From Actinocorallia herbida (GTDB taxonomy: Bacteria; Actinomycetota; Actinomycetes; Streptosporangiales; Streptosporangiaceae): a DNA stretch of 64,000 bases. Position numbers and translations under genes: made by a program. This document shows positions 36,538-45,453 of the stretch, piece after piece. The notes beneath the pieces are model-generated. The model worked only from the letters and a program-made list of their open reading frames with translations. It was not told the DNA's origin and ran no database searches. Within the stretch, counting starts at the first letter, position 1. Each line of letters opens with the position of its first letter. Location: contig NZ_RJKE01000001.1 of assembly GCF_003751225.1 (NCBI RefSeq), positions 9,052,001 to 9,116,000 on the forward strand, written 5' to 3'.

Positions 36538-36570
36538 GGAGCCCCGGACCCTTGAAGGGTCCGGGGCTCC
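36538..36570 (+). terminator. Operon terminator after pknB
   Basis: A perfect 15-bp stem (36538-36552 with 36556-36570) and a 3-nt loop followed by CTTTGCG close the fhaA-pknB operon 13 bp after the stop codon. Confidence 0.88.
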
Positions 36571-36583
36571 TTTGCGTCTAAGG

Positions 36584-37122
36584 GGGCTTCCGCCACTCGG
36601 GGGCGATGGCGGAAGCCCTCATACGAGTGTTCGTCGCCGGGGACGCGGGTGTTACAGCTTTCTCGTATCCGGTGGAAGGAATCTTCCCCCACGAAGCTCC
36701 ACCGCCTAACGCGAAGCTGCGCCCGGCGGCGCCGCGACCGGGCGGACTCCGAAGGAACGGTGCCGGCGGCTTCGAACAGCCCCTTCTACCCGGACGGGCT
36801 CCGGCGGCCTCCTTATCGCGGGTAGGTACGGCCCCCGCTGCGTGCCCGCCCTCTCGGCACACCGGTACCCGGTCCGGTTCCTGCCACTTCGATCGCTGCG
36901 CCATCACCGACCCATGTGATCCGTACCCGGGACCGGACGGGCACAGCCGCTTTCCCCATCTCGGCCCTTTGCATGTGACCAATGATTATCACACGATGAA
37001 CACACCGAACCGAGAATATGCAGGATGCCGGGCGTTCGACACCACTTGCATTTATCATGGACAAATCAATGCACGAGTGTGATGTAGAACACAAACCCTG
37101 GTGCAATTAGCGGCAACCGGAG
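36584..37122. other. Intergenic region with a second hairpin and an AT-rich end
   Basis: No convincing gene between pknB and 37123; open frames here lack RBS and domain signals. GGGCTTCCGCCA (36584-36595) pairs perfectly with 36607-36618, a second terminator-like hairpin. From about 36960 the sequence turns AT-rich and probably carries the promoter of the small secreted protein. The middle (36700-36820) contains several GCCGCCGG/CCGGCGGC segments that could fold. Confidence 0.5.
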
Positions 37123-37446
37123 ATGATTTCCCTGTCAGAACGTATACCAATAGCGATTGGGTGCCTTTTGAAGCTGTCACGATTGTTCGCCGCCTCCGTC
37201 CTCGCCGCCGGCAGCGTCGTCGCCCTCACCGCGACCCCCGCCCTCGCCGCGGGATGCGACGAGTGGAGCGACTCGAACACCTACGGAACGACGTGCTGGA
37301 ACACCCCGTACTTCGCCGCCAAGGGCGTCTGCAACAACGGCACCACCGCCACGGGGGCCACCTACACGGGCGGCAGCGGGAAATGGTCGTACGCCTACTG
37401 CTCCGGCAGGGGCGGCCTGAACTACGGCTGGCCCTTGGTCTACTAA
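37123..37446 (+). CDS. Small secreted Cys-containing protein
   Basis: Up to 107 residues. A basic N-terminus and hydrophobic core end in TPALAAG, a signal peptidase I site. The mature part of about 62 residues contains four Cys (GCDEW, TTCWN, GVCNN, AYCSG) and many Gly, Thr, Tyr and Trp, and ends GWPLVY. It resembles small exported peptides of actinomycetes but I recognise no family. A TTG at 37168 is an alternative start that gives a more usual signal peptide. Confidence 0.65.
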   Translation: MISLSERIPIAIGCLLKLSRLFAASVLAAGSVVALTATPALAAGCDEWSDSNTYGTTCWNTPYFAAKGVCNNGTTATGATYTGGSGKWSYAYCSGRGGLNYGWPLVY

Positions 37447-37521
37447 CGGACCGAGGGTGAGAAAGGGGAACTGCTCGATATATTGACGGGCAGATCTCCA
37501 GGTCTCGCCGACACAGCAGCC

Positions 37522-37560
37522 AAGAAGGCGGTCTCTGATTATTTCAGAGGCCGCCTTCTT
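37522..37560. terminator. Bidirectional terminator
   Basis: AAGAAGGCGGTCTCTGA (37522-37538) pairs with 37544-37560 with one wobble and a 5-nt loop. It lies between the convergent small secreted gene and pabA, and the arm ends provide T runs on both strands. Confidence 0.85.
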
Positions 37561-37584
37561 CCCTTCCGGATACCCGCGCGACCT

Positions 37585-38175
37585 TCAGGCCAGACCACGG
37601 AGCCAGCCCGCGAGCAGTTCCTCGCCGTGCTCGCTGAGGATCGACTCCGGGTGGAACTGGACGCCCTCGACGGGGGAGCTTCGGTGCCGCAGGCCCATCA
37701 CGACCCCGTCCGACGTCCTCGCGGTGATCTCCAGGACGTCGGGGACGGTCTCGGGGTCGACCGCGAGCGAGTGGTACCGGGTCGCCTTGAAGGGGGAGGG
37801 CAGCCCGGCGAAGACGCCGGCGCCGGTGTGGTGGACCTCGCTGGTGTAGCCGTGCACGACGGCCGGCGCGTGGCCCACAGAGGCTCCGTAGGCGTGCGCC
37901 AGGGCCTGCATGCCGAGGCAGACGCCCAGGACGGGCCGTCCGGTGTGCTCGGCGTCGCGCAGGAGGTCGAGGCAGATCCCGGTGTCGGCGGGATGCCCGG
38001 GGCCGGGGCTGATGAGGATCCCGTCGGCGCCCTCGGCGTCGGCCCGCGTGGTTCGCGCCCGTTCCCGGACGTCACAGTGGGCGCCGAGGGCGAGCAGCGC
38101 CTGGACGATGTTGTAGACGAAGCTGTCGCGGTTGTCGACGACGAGGACGCGCGGACGGCCGTCAGGAGCCGTCAT
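37585..38175 (-). CDS. pabA: Glutamine amidotransferase of aminodeoxychorismate/anthranilate synthase
   Basis: 196 residues, class I amidotransferase. VLVVDNRDSFVYNIVQ, ISPGPGHPADTG, the nucleophile in GVCLGMQALAH and the His-Glu pair in VEGVQFHPES are all present. It supplies ammonia from glutamine for p-aminobenzoate or anthranilate synthesis. The TrpG/PabA choice cannot be made by sequence alone. The large subunit is not in the window. It overlaps the upstream 55-residue gene by 14 bp. Confidence 0.92.
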   Translation of the reverse strand: MTAPDGRPRVLVVDNRDSFVYNIVQALLALGAHCDVRERARTTRADAEGADGILISPGPGHPADTGICLDLLRDAEHTGRPVLGVCLGMQALAHAYGASVGHAPAVVHGYTSEVHHTGAGVFAGLPSPFKATRYHSLAVDPETVPDVLEITARTSDGVVMGLRHRSSPVEGVQFHPESILSEHGEELLAGWLRGLA

Positions 38176-38329
38176 GGACGGTGCCGTTGTCGAACTGGAG
38201 CATCGGCATCACCGACGGGAAGACCCAGTACCACAGGACCGCCGCGACGATCAGCAGCAGCAGGAAGGAGACCCCGGCCTTCGCGGCGGGGTGCCGGACG
38301 GGCAGGTGGCGCCAGATCCACAGGTACAT
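38162..38329 (-). CDS. 55-residue single-span membrane protein
   Basis: The sequence starts MYLWIWRHLPVRHP, has one helix (AGVSFLLLLIVAAVLWYW) and ends VHDGS. Its ATG shares a base with the sortase stop (TGATG) and its end overlaps the pabA start, so it sits in a translationally coupled operon. Orientation rules put the basic N-terminus inside. It may be a sortase accessory protein; function unknown. Confidence 0.8.
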   Translation of the reverse strand: MYLWIWRHLPVRHPAAKAGVSFLLLLIVAAVLWYWVFPSVMPMLQFDNGTVHDGS

Positions 38330-38976
38330 CAGGCCGACTTCCTCTGTTCTTCGGTGACCCGGGGGGTTTGCGAGTCGAGCTCACCGAAGACGATGAGCCG
38401 CTGTGCCGCAGAGTACTTCGGATGACAGGTCGTCAGGGTGATAAGCCGGTCTTTGGGCTTTTTGCCCGGATGGAACGGGACGGGCTCGGCCACATCCACC
38501 CGATCGGGCGTGACGATCTTGGCATCGGTCACCTTGTACACGTACTGCATGTCCCGGGTGTCGATGAGGATCTTGTCGCCCCTGTCGAGTTCGCCGATCC
38601 GGTTGAACGGCGCCGAGTACGTCGTACGGTGCCCGGACACGACGAAGTTGCCCGTCTGGCCCGGCAGCGCCGTGTCCGGGTAGTGCCCGGGACCCTTGCG
38701 GAGATCGGGGACCCCGACGCCCTCCACAATGACGAAACGATACTTCTTCCCGAATTTCGGGATACGGATGAGGGCGACGCCGTCACCGAGCTTGATCTTC
38801 TCGGTGGTGACCTTCTGGGGTTTCGCCCACTCGCGGTCGAGCTGCTCGTGCAGGCTCTCCTGGGCGTCGGCGGTGTACTGGCCGGTGCCCCAGAGCGTGT
38901 AGCAGGCGAAGAGGACGACCACGACCCCGAAGGTCAGGAACAGCTCCCCCAGACCCTTGATGAAGCCGCGGATCAT
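38329..38976 (-). CDS. Class E sortase
   Basis: 215 residues. One N-terminal helix (LGELFLTFGVVVVLFACYTLW) anchors a sortase domain with SGHRTTYSAPF (catalytic His) and ITLTTCHPKYSAAQRLIVFG (catalytic Cys in TLTTC, Arg downstream). Class E enzymes prefer LAxTG sorting signals. A protein ending in SLADTG is encoded 7 kb away at 45454. Confidence 0.94.
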   Translation of the reverse strand: MIRGFIKGLGELFLTFGVVVVLFACYTLWGTGQYTADAQESLHEQLDREWAKPQKVTTEKIKLGDGVALIRIPKFGKKYRFVIVEGVGVPDLRKGPGHYPDTALPGQTGNFVVSGHRTTYSAPFNRIGELDRGDKILIDTRDMQYVYKVTDAKIVTPDRVDVAEPVPFHPGKKPKDRLITLTTCHPKYSAAQRLIVFGELDSQTPRVTEEQRKSA

Positions 38977-39122
38977 GGCGCCAACCTATCAGCGCCTCTT
39001 CCGGCGGCCGCGCCGCGTATCGGACGGCCCCGGACGCTGTGGGCACGGCCGGTCGGCGACTAGACTTCCCACGACTGGATTCCTGCGCGGGCGCGCGACC
39101 GCGCACCGCAATAGGAGAAACC

Positions 39123-39380
39123 GTGGCCAAGTCCAAGACCCGTAAGAAGGCCGTTTACACCCCGCCGGTGCGGGCTGAGCAGGCAGCGGTCTCGCCCCGC
39201 TGGCTGGTTCCCGTCATGCTCGCCGCATGGCTGATCGGCCTGGGCTGGATCGCCACCTACTACGTGGCCGCGAGCACAGGCTCGAACGTCCCCCTGATCA
39301 GCGACCTCGGCAACTGGAACCTGGGCATCGGCTTCGCCCTCATCATCGTCGGCGTGGTCCTCTCCACCAAGTGGCGCTAG
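39123..39380 (+). CDS. crgA: Cell division protein CrgA
   Basis: 85 residues, GTG start with AGGAG upstream. A basic N-terminus (AKSKTRKKAVYTPP) and two helices around NWNLGIGF, ending LSTKWR, are characteristic. CrgA is a small divisome membrane protein that influences Z-ring placement and PBP recruitment. Confidence 0.96.
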   Translation: MAKSKTRKKAVYTPPVRAEQAAVSPRWLVPVMLAAWLIGLGWIATYYVAASTGSNVPLISDLGNWNLGIGFALIIVGVVLSTKWR

Positions 39381-39420
39381 CCCTTACCCACTTTCCCCAG
39401 CCCCTAATCCACGACTTTTT

Positions 39421-39463
39421 CCACAGCCCTGTGGATAACCTCGAGTTATCCACAGGGCTGTGG
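39421..39463. promoter_or_regulatory. Palindrome carrying two inverted DnaA boxes
   Basis: CCACAGCCCTGTGGATAAC (39421-39439) is repeated perfectly as its reverse complement at 39445-39463 around CTCGA. It contains perfect TTATCCACA boxes at 39430-39438 (minus) and 39446-39454 (plus). It lies between the convergent ends of crgA and the rhomboid gene, so it is not a promoter site for either. Confidence 0.75.
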
Positions 39464-39491
39464 ATGGTGACGCGCGCCCAGCTCGAACCAG

Positions 39492-39528
39492 AGATGCCTC
39501 CCCCGTCCAGGAGACAGGGGAGGCATCT
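39492..39528. terminator. Hairpin between crgA and the rhomboid gene
   Basis: AGATGCCTCCCC (39492-39503) pairs perfectly with 39517-39528 around a 13-nt loop; it can serve both convergent genes. Confidence 0.7.
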
Positions 39529-39543
39529 TGGTAAGCCGGGCCG

Positions 39544-40392
39544 TCAGACCAGATAGGCCGTGCGGGCGTAGATCAGGGCGACGAAGGCCACGAGCAGGAG
39601 CACCGAGAAGACCGCCTGGATGAGGGTCTGCTTCGCCCTGGGGGCGTAGACGTAGACCGCGGCGACCACGGCGCCGGTGATGAGGCCGCCGATGTGGCCC
39701 TGCCAGCTGATGTTGAAGCCCGGCAGGAACGTGAACACCAGGTTCACGACGATCACCAGGGCGATCGGGCGGATGTCCATCCGCAGCCGACGCGACACCA
39801 CGAAGATCGCGCCGAACAGGCCGAAGATCGCGCCCGACGCGCCCGCGGTCGGCGTGAGGATCGGCGACGCCCAGTAGACGAGCACGGCGCCGCCCAGCGC
39901 GCTCAACGCGTACAGGGTGGCGAACCTGATCCGGCCCAGCGACAGTTCGAGCGCCTGGCCGACCGCCCACAGCGCCCACATGTTGAGCGCGAGATGCGGC
40001 AGGCCGTAGTGCAGGAACGCCGAGGTGACCAGACGGTAGTAATCGCCGTCCACCGCGACGTAGTAGGGCCAGAGACTGAAGGCCCGCTCGAACCTGTCGA
40101 CCCCGTTGCTCGCGTACTCCAGCAGGAACACCGCGACGTTGACCGCGATGAGCCCCCACGTCAGCAGCGGCCTGGTCGCGACCTCGCCCCCGAACCTGCC
40201 GGTGGCCTGGCGCACGTCGCGATTGCCCTCGCGCACGCACTCCGGGCACTGGAAGCCGACCGACGCCGGGATCATGCAATCCGGGCAGATCGGCCTGTCG
40301 CAGCGGGTGCAGCGCACATACGTCTCCCTACCGGGATGGCGATAGCACTGCGGAGCCTCAGCCGGCTCGGGAGCGGGAGGTTGCTCGGTCAC
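39544..40392 (-). CDS. Rhomboid family intramembrane serine protease
   Basis: 282 residues. An N-terminal zinc-ribbon (CYRHPGRETYVRCTRC, CPDCM, CPEC) precedes six or seven helices. The catalytic Ser is in GASGAIFGLFG and the His in GHIGGLITG. HLALNMWALW matches the conserved loop. It cleaves within the membrane; the substrate is unknown. GTG 40392 (VTEQPPAPEP) lies 15 bp after the ppiA stop. Confidence 0.92.
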   Translation of the reverse strand: MTEQPPAPEPAEAPQCYRHPGRETYVRCTRCDRPICPDCMIPASVGFQCPECVREGNRDVRQATGRFGGEVATRPLLTWGLIAVNVAVFLLEYASNGVDRFERAFSLWPYYVAVDGDYYRLVTSAFLHYGLPHLALNMWALWAVGQALELSLGRIRFATLYALSALGGAVLVYWASPILTPTAGASGAIFGLFGAIFVVSRRLRMDIRPIALVIVVNLVFTFLPGFNISWQGHIGGLITGAVVAAVYVYAPRAKQTLIQAVFSVLLLVAFVALIYARTAYLV

Positions 40393-40406
40393 GTCTACGA
40401 CAACGC

Positions 40407-40934
40407 CTAGCGGCGCTCGATCGTCACCGACTCCAGCACGACGTCCGTCAGCGGCTTGTCGCCGGCCGCGGTCGGGACCTTGCCGAGGGCCGCCACGACG
40501 TCCTGGCCCTCGACGACCTCGCCGAACAGGGTGTGGCCGTCGTTCAGCCACGGGGTCGGGACCGTGGTGATGAAGAACTGCGAGCCGTTCGTGCCCTTGC
40601 CCATGCGCTTGCCCGCGTTGGCCATCGCCAGCAGGTAGGGGCGGTCGAACTTGTTCTGCGCGTGGATCTCGTCGTCGAAGTCGTAGCCGGGGCCGCCGAC
40701 GCCCTTACCGAGCGGGTCGCCGCCCTGGATCATGAAGTTGTCGATGATCCGGTGGAAGATCGTCCCGTTGTACAGGGGCGTCTTGGACTTCACGCCGGTC
40801 GCCGGGTGCGTCCACTCGCGCGTGCCCTCGGCCAGTTCCACGAAGTTGGCGACCGTGTTCGGCGCGAGCTCGGGGAACAGCCGGATGACGAACTTGCCCT
40901 GGCTGGTGCTGAACGTGGCGAGCGTCTCCGCCAT
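40407..40934 (-). CDS. ppiA: Cyclophilin-type peptidyl-prolyl isomerase
   Basis: 175 residues of the cyclophilin fold: YNGTIFHRIIDNFMIQGGDP, GPGYDFDDEIH, LAMANAG, NGSQFFIT and LNDGHTLFGEVVEGQDVV. No signal peptide, so it works in the cytoplasm. It begins MAETLATFSTSQGKFV and is co-directional with the rhomboid gene. Confidence 0.95.
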   Translation of the reverse strand: MAETLATFSTSQGKFVIRLFPELAPNTVANFVELAEGTREWTHPATGVKSKTPLYNGTIFHRIIDNFMIQGGDPLGKGVGGPGYDFDDEIHAQNKFDRPYLLAMANAGKRMGKGTNGSQFFITTVPTPWLNDGHTLFGEVVEGQDVVAALGKVPTAAGDKPLTDVVLESVTIERR

Positions 40935-41104
40935 GTGAGGTTCCTCCGTCGTCGGTTTGCTTTGCCTCTCCCGTCATCCTGCCACGCCCGCGTCCCCCCG
41001 GACGACGCGGGCCGGAGCCGAACGCGCCCGGATCGTCACCAGGTGTGATGTCCGGGGGGTGGGGAATGGAGGGTTTCAGGACTTAAGTCATCGGGGGAGG
41101 AAGC

Positions 41105-41662
41105 GTGTCCATTCGACTGTCAGTTCGCAGGATTCCCAAGGAGGTCAGCCGGTCTCAGCGCCTCATGGACTATGGCGGTTCCGCCATGTCCCATGCGCGC
41201 AGCGGTGCCTCGCACGCGGCGGGATGGATGTCGCCGATGTACGGGAGCACCCGGCGCGTCGCCGCCGACCGCATGCTGGCCACCCGGGGCTGGACCGCTC
41301 CGCAGATCAACCGCACGGCCGACTTCTTCGACGACATCATCGCGCCGCGGATCAGCGGCATGATGCACGGCACCGCGCACTGGGTGGAACCACCGCGGCG
41401 TCGTCGCGGCACCTCGATGATGTTCGCCGGGGCCGCTCTCTTCGCACTCGGCTGCGCCGCGGCCGGGATCATCGCGGCCCGCCGCCGGAGCCGCCTCGCC
41501 GACCTGCTGGAGCCGGAGATCGGCGTCAGCGAACGCGAGTACCACGAGGAGCACCCCTCCGGCACTTACCAGCCCGCGACGGGATACAGCAGCAGCTCCT
41601 CCTACGGCGGTCTGGGGCGCGGCGGCGGCACCGGTCATAGCCGCGGCATCGGGCACGACTGA
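41105..41662 (+). CDS. Hypothetical membrane protein with Gly/Ser-rich tail
   Basis: 185 residues, GTG start with GGGGGAGG upstream. A polar N-terminal half (RVAADRMLATRGWTAPQINR) precedes one helix (MMFAGAALFALGCAAAGIIAA) and a tail rich in Ser, Gly and Tyr (SSSSSYGGLGRGGGTGHSRG). I do not recognise the family. Confidence 0.7.
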   Translation: MSIRLSVRRIPKEVSRSQRLMDYGGSAMSHARSGASHAAGWMSPMYGSTRRVAADRMLATRGWTAPQINRTADFFDDIIAPRISGMMHGTAHWVEPPRRRRGTSMMFAGAALFALGCAAAGIIAARRRSRLADLLEPEIGVSEREYHEEHPSGTYQPATGYSSSSSYGGLGRGGGTGHSRGIGHD

Positions 41663-41673
41663 CCTGAGGTTTC

Positions 41674-41702
41674 CGGCTACCCGCCCTACCGGCGGGTAGC
41701 CG
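41674..41702 (+). terminator. Terminator after the Gly/Ser-rich membrane protein gene
   Basis: CGGCTACCCGCC (41674-41685) pairs perfectly with 41691-41702 around CTACC and is followed by TTATTT. Confidence 0.85.
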
Positions 41703-41730
41703 TTATTTCGGTAACCGGTACCTTTGCCCC

Positions 41731-42462
41731 ATGTTGAAGGATGGGGTACGCAAGCTCGCCGCGGCAGCCGTGCACCGCGCGTACGCATTGGTCCGCCGCC
41801 TGGGCGAGATCACCCCCGCCACCCCCGGCGGCAAGCGCTTCCACCACCTGGGCGAAGGCGTCTGCATCGCCTTCCCCCAAGGCGCCATCTTCGGCGACCC
41901 GTGGATCTCGATAGGCGCCCACACCCTCATAGGCACCCACGTCTCCATCAGCGCGGGCTTCGTCCCCGATCTGGACCTGGGCCCCGACGTCATCGTGAAG
42001 ATCGGATCGGCCTGCTCCATCGGCCGCGGCAGCCACATTGTCGGCCACCAGTCCATCGAGATCGGCAAAGACGTCTTCACCGGCCCCTACGTCTACATCA
42101 CCGACCAGAACCACACCTACGCCGAACTGGACGCCCCCATCGGCCGCCAGTGGCCCGAGAACGCCCCCGTGGAGATCGGCGACGGCTGCTGGCTGGGCAC
42201 CCAGGCCGTCATCCTCCCCGGCACGAGACTCGGCAAGAACGTCGCCGTCGCGGCCGGCGCCGTCGTCCGCGGCGAATTCCCCGACAACTGCGTCATCGGC
42301 GGCATCCCCGCCAAGATCCTCCGCCGCCACGACCCGGACGAAGGCTGGATCCCCCCCATGAAGGACCGCCCGGTCCCGACGGCCGAGGAGCTGGCCCTCC
42401 TGGCCCTGAGCATGGAAGGCATGCAGGAACTCCAAGACCGCATGCGCAAGGACCCCGCCTAG
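41731..42462 (+). CDS. Left-handed beta-helix acyltransferase
   Basis: 243 residues with hexapeptide repeats: IGAHTLIGTHVSISAG, VIVKIGSACSIGRGSHIVGH, then the acetyltransferase motif ITDQNHTYAELDAPI and IGDGCWLGTQAVILPGTRLG. It belongs to the WbbJ/LacA-like O-acetyltransferases that modify sugars. A C-terminal helical extension (LALSMEGMQELQDRM) is not part of the helix. The acceptor may be a surface glycan. Confidence 0.87.
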   Translation: MLKDGVRKLAAAAVHRAYALVRRLGEITPATPGGKRFHHLGEGVCIAFPQGAIFGDPWISIGAHTLIGTHVSISAGFVPDLDLGPDVIVKIGSACSIGRGSHIVGHQSIEIGKDVFTGPYVYITDQNHTYAELDAPIGRQWPENAPVEIGDGCWLGTQAVILPGTRLGKNVAVAAGAVVRGEFPDNCVIGGIPAKILRRHDPDEGWIPPMKDRPVPTAEELALLALSMEGMQELQDRMRKDPA

Positions 42463-42493
42463 GGAGCTCCGCAGCGCGCTCTCACCGGCGGGA

Positions 42494-43285
42494 TCAGCGG
42501 CCCATGTACTTCTTGCCGGGTTTGGGCTTGCCGCCGAGGACGTCGGAGACGGTGGCGAGGGTGAGGCCCTTTTTCTTGGCGGCCTTGAGGATGGCCGGGA
42601 CGGCGTCGACGGTCGTCGGGTGGATGTCGTGCATGAGGATGATGGAGCCGGGGTGGAGGCCGCGGATGGCGCGGCGGGCGACGATCGACGACTTGCGGTC
42701 GCGCCAGTCGTCGGTGTCGACGGACCAGATGATCTCGGCCAGGCCGTTGGACTTGGCGATCTTGCCGACGCGGGAGTCGGTGGCGCCGTAGGGCGGGCGC
42801 ATGAGGGTCGGCTTGAAGCCGAGGATGCGCTCTATGGCCTTGGACGTGCCTTCGACCTCGCGGCGGATCCTGGTGGTGGGCGCCGCGTCGAGCTGGGTGT
42901 GGTGCCAGGTGTGGTTGCCGACCTCGTGGCCCTCTTCGATCTCGCGCAGAACGAGGTCGGGGTAGCGCACCACCTGTTCGCCGATGAGGAAGAACGTCAC
43001 CTTCGCGTCGGCTTCGGCGAGCAGGTCGAGGAGCCGGGCGGTGTGGTCGCCGGGGCCGTCGTCGAAGGTCAGCGCGACGCACTTGTGCTTGGCGCAGTCG
43101 GTGACGGGCCGCTGGAAGTCCTTGAGCGGGGCGCGGCTCGGCGAGGCCGCGGGCGTCGCGGACACGACGGGGGCCGCGGTGGGGGTCTTCGGGGCCGCGC
43201 CGGAGCCGGGGACCGACCCGGCGGCGAGCAGCAGGGCCGCAGCCGCAAGTGCGACGGCGCTCGCCGGCCTCTCGCCCAAACGCAA
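42494..43285 (-). CDS. Secreted polysaccharide deacetylase (NodB domain)
   Basis: 263 residues from TTG 43285, with GGGGGA upstream, giving a signal sequence (AVALAAAALLLAAGSVPGSG). The NodB motifs are TFDDGPGDH (catalytic Asp and metal Asp), HTWHHTQL (metal His), RPPYGATD, WSVDTDDW and ILMHDIHPT. It should N-deacetylate peptidoglycan or a related polymer outside the cell. Confidence 0.9.
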   Translation of the reverse strand: MRLGERPASAVALAAAALLLAAGSVPGSGAAPKTPTAAPVVSATPAASPSRAPLKDFQRPVTDCAKHKCVALTFDDGPGDHTARLLDLLAEADAKVTFFLIGEQVVRYPDLVLREIEEGHEVGNHTWHHTQLDAAPTTRIRREVEGTSKAIERILGFKPTLMRPPYGATDSRVGKIAKSNGLAEIIWSVDTDDWRDRKSSIVARRAIRGLHPGSIILMHDIHPTTVDAVPAILKAAKKKGLTLATVSDVLGGKPKPGKKYMGR

Positions 43286-43380
43286 CAGTTCCCCCGGATG
43301 GCTCCGTGGCCCATATGAACCCTTGGAGTCTAGGACCCTTCGGGGCACTCAGGCGCTTCAGCGGGAAAACCAACACATAA

Positions 43381-43410
43381 GGCCGGAATTCCCCTGGGGG
43401 AATCCCGGCC
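43381..43410 (-). terminator. Terminator of the DEAD-box gene
   Basis: GGCCGGAATTCCCC (43381-43394) pairs with 43397-43410 with one mismatch, 32 bp after the helicase stop on the minus strand. Confidence 0.65.
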
Positions 43411-43442
43411 TCATGGACGTTCAGCGCGTGGCGTCAGCCGCG

Positions 43443-45167
<1,725 letters not shown>

Positions 45168-45319
45168 GTACAGCCTTCCGAGAGGGGGGCACGTCTCGGG
45201 AGGCCCTCGGCACCACGGCCCGCGTGAGCGGGCACGGTACGGGTCGACAAGAGGGTCGCTGCAAGGACGAGCCCGGCGGCCGAGGCAACGGCGCGCCGAC
45301 ATGGTTGCGGTCTAACGCC

Positions 45320-45350
45320 ATGGAAACCGGGCCCTTATGCCCGTGTTTTC
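45320..45350 (-). terminator. Imperfect hairpin before the helicase leader
   Basis: GGAAACCGGGC and GCCCGTGTTTTCC pair with a 2-nt bulge. In the 286-bp gap 45168-45453 this could end the upstream surface-protein transcript or fold in the helicase leader. No gene is visible in the gap. Confidence 0.4.
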
Positions 45351-45453
45351 CGTGACGACTGCCCAGCATACCCGCCTTGCTCATGGAACCGGACGGCCAT
45401 ACCCCTTGCGACACCTGCCTTGCACCGGCCTCGCAGGGGCCTCGCGTTTGTCC

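Noticed and set aside
36700-36900. Possible c-di-AMP (ydaO) riboswitch in the GC-rich part of this gap
   Set aside because: Stems are present but I could not match the conserved aptamer core, and the downstream gene is not a typical target.
36606-37082. Possible 158-residue gene after pknB
   Set aside because: Starts inside a perfect hairpin, has no RBS and reads as low-order Pro/Arg/Gly sequence.
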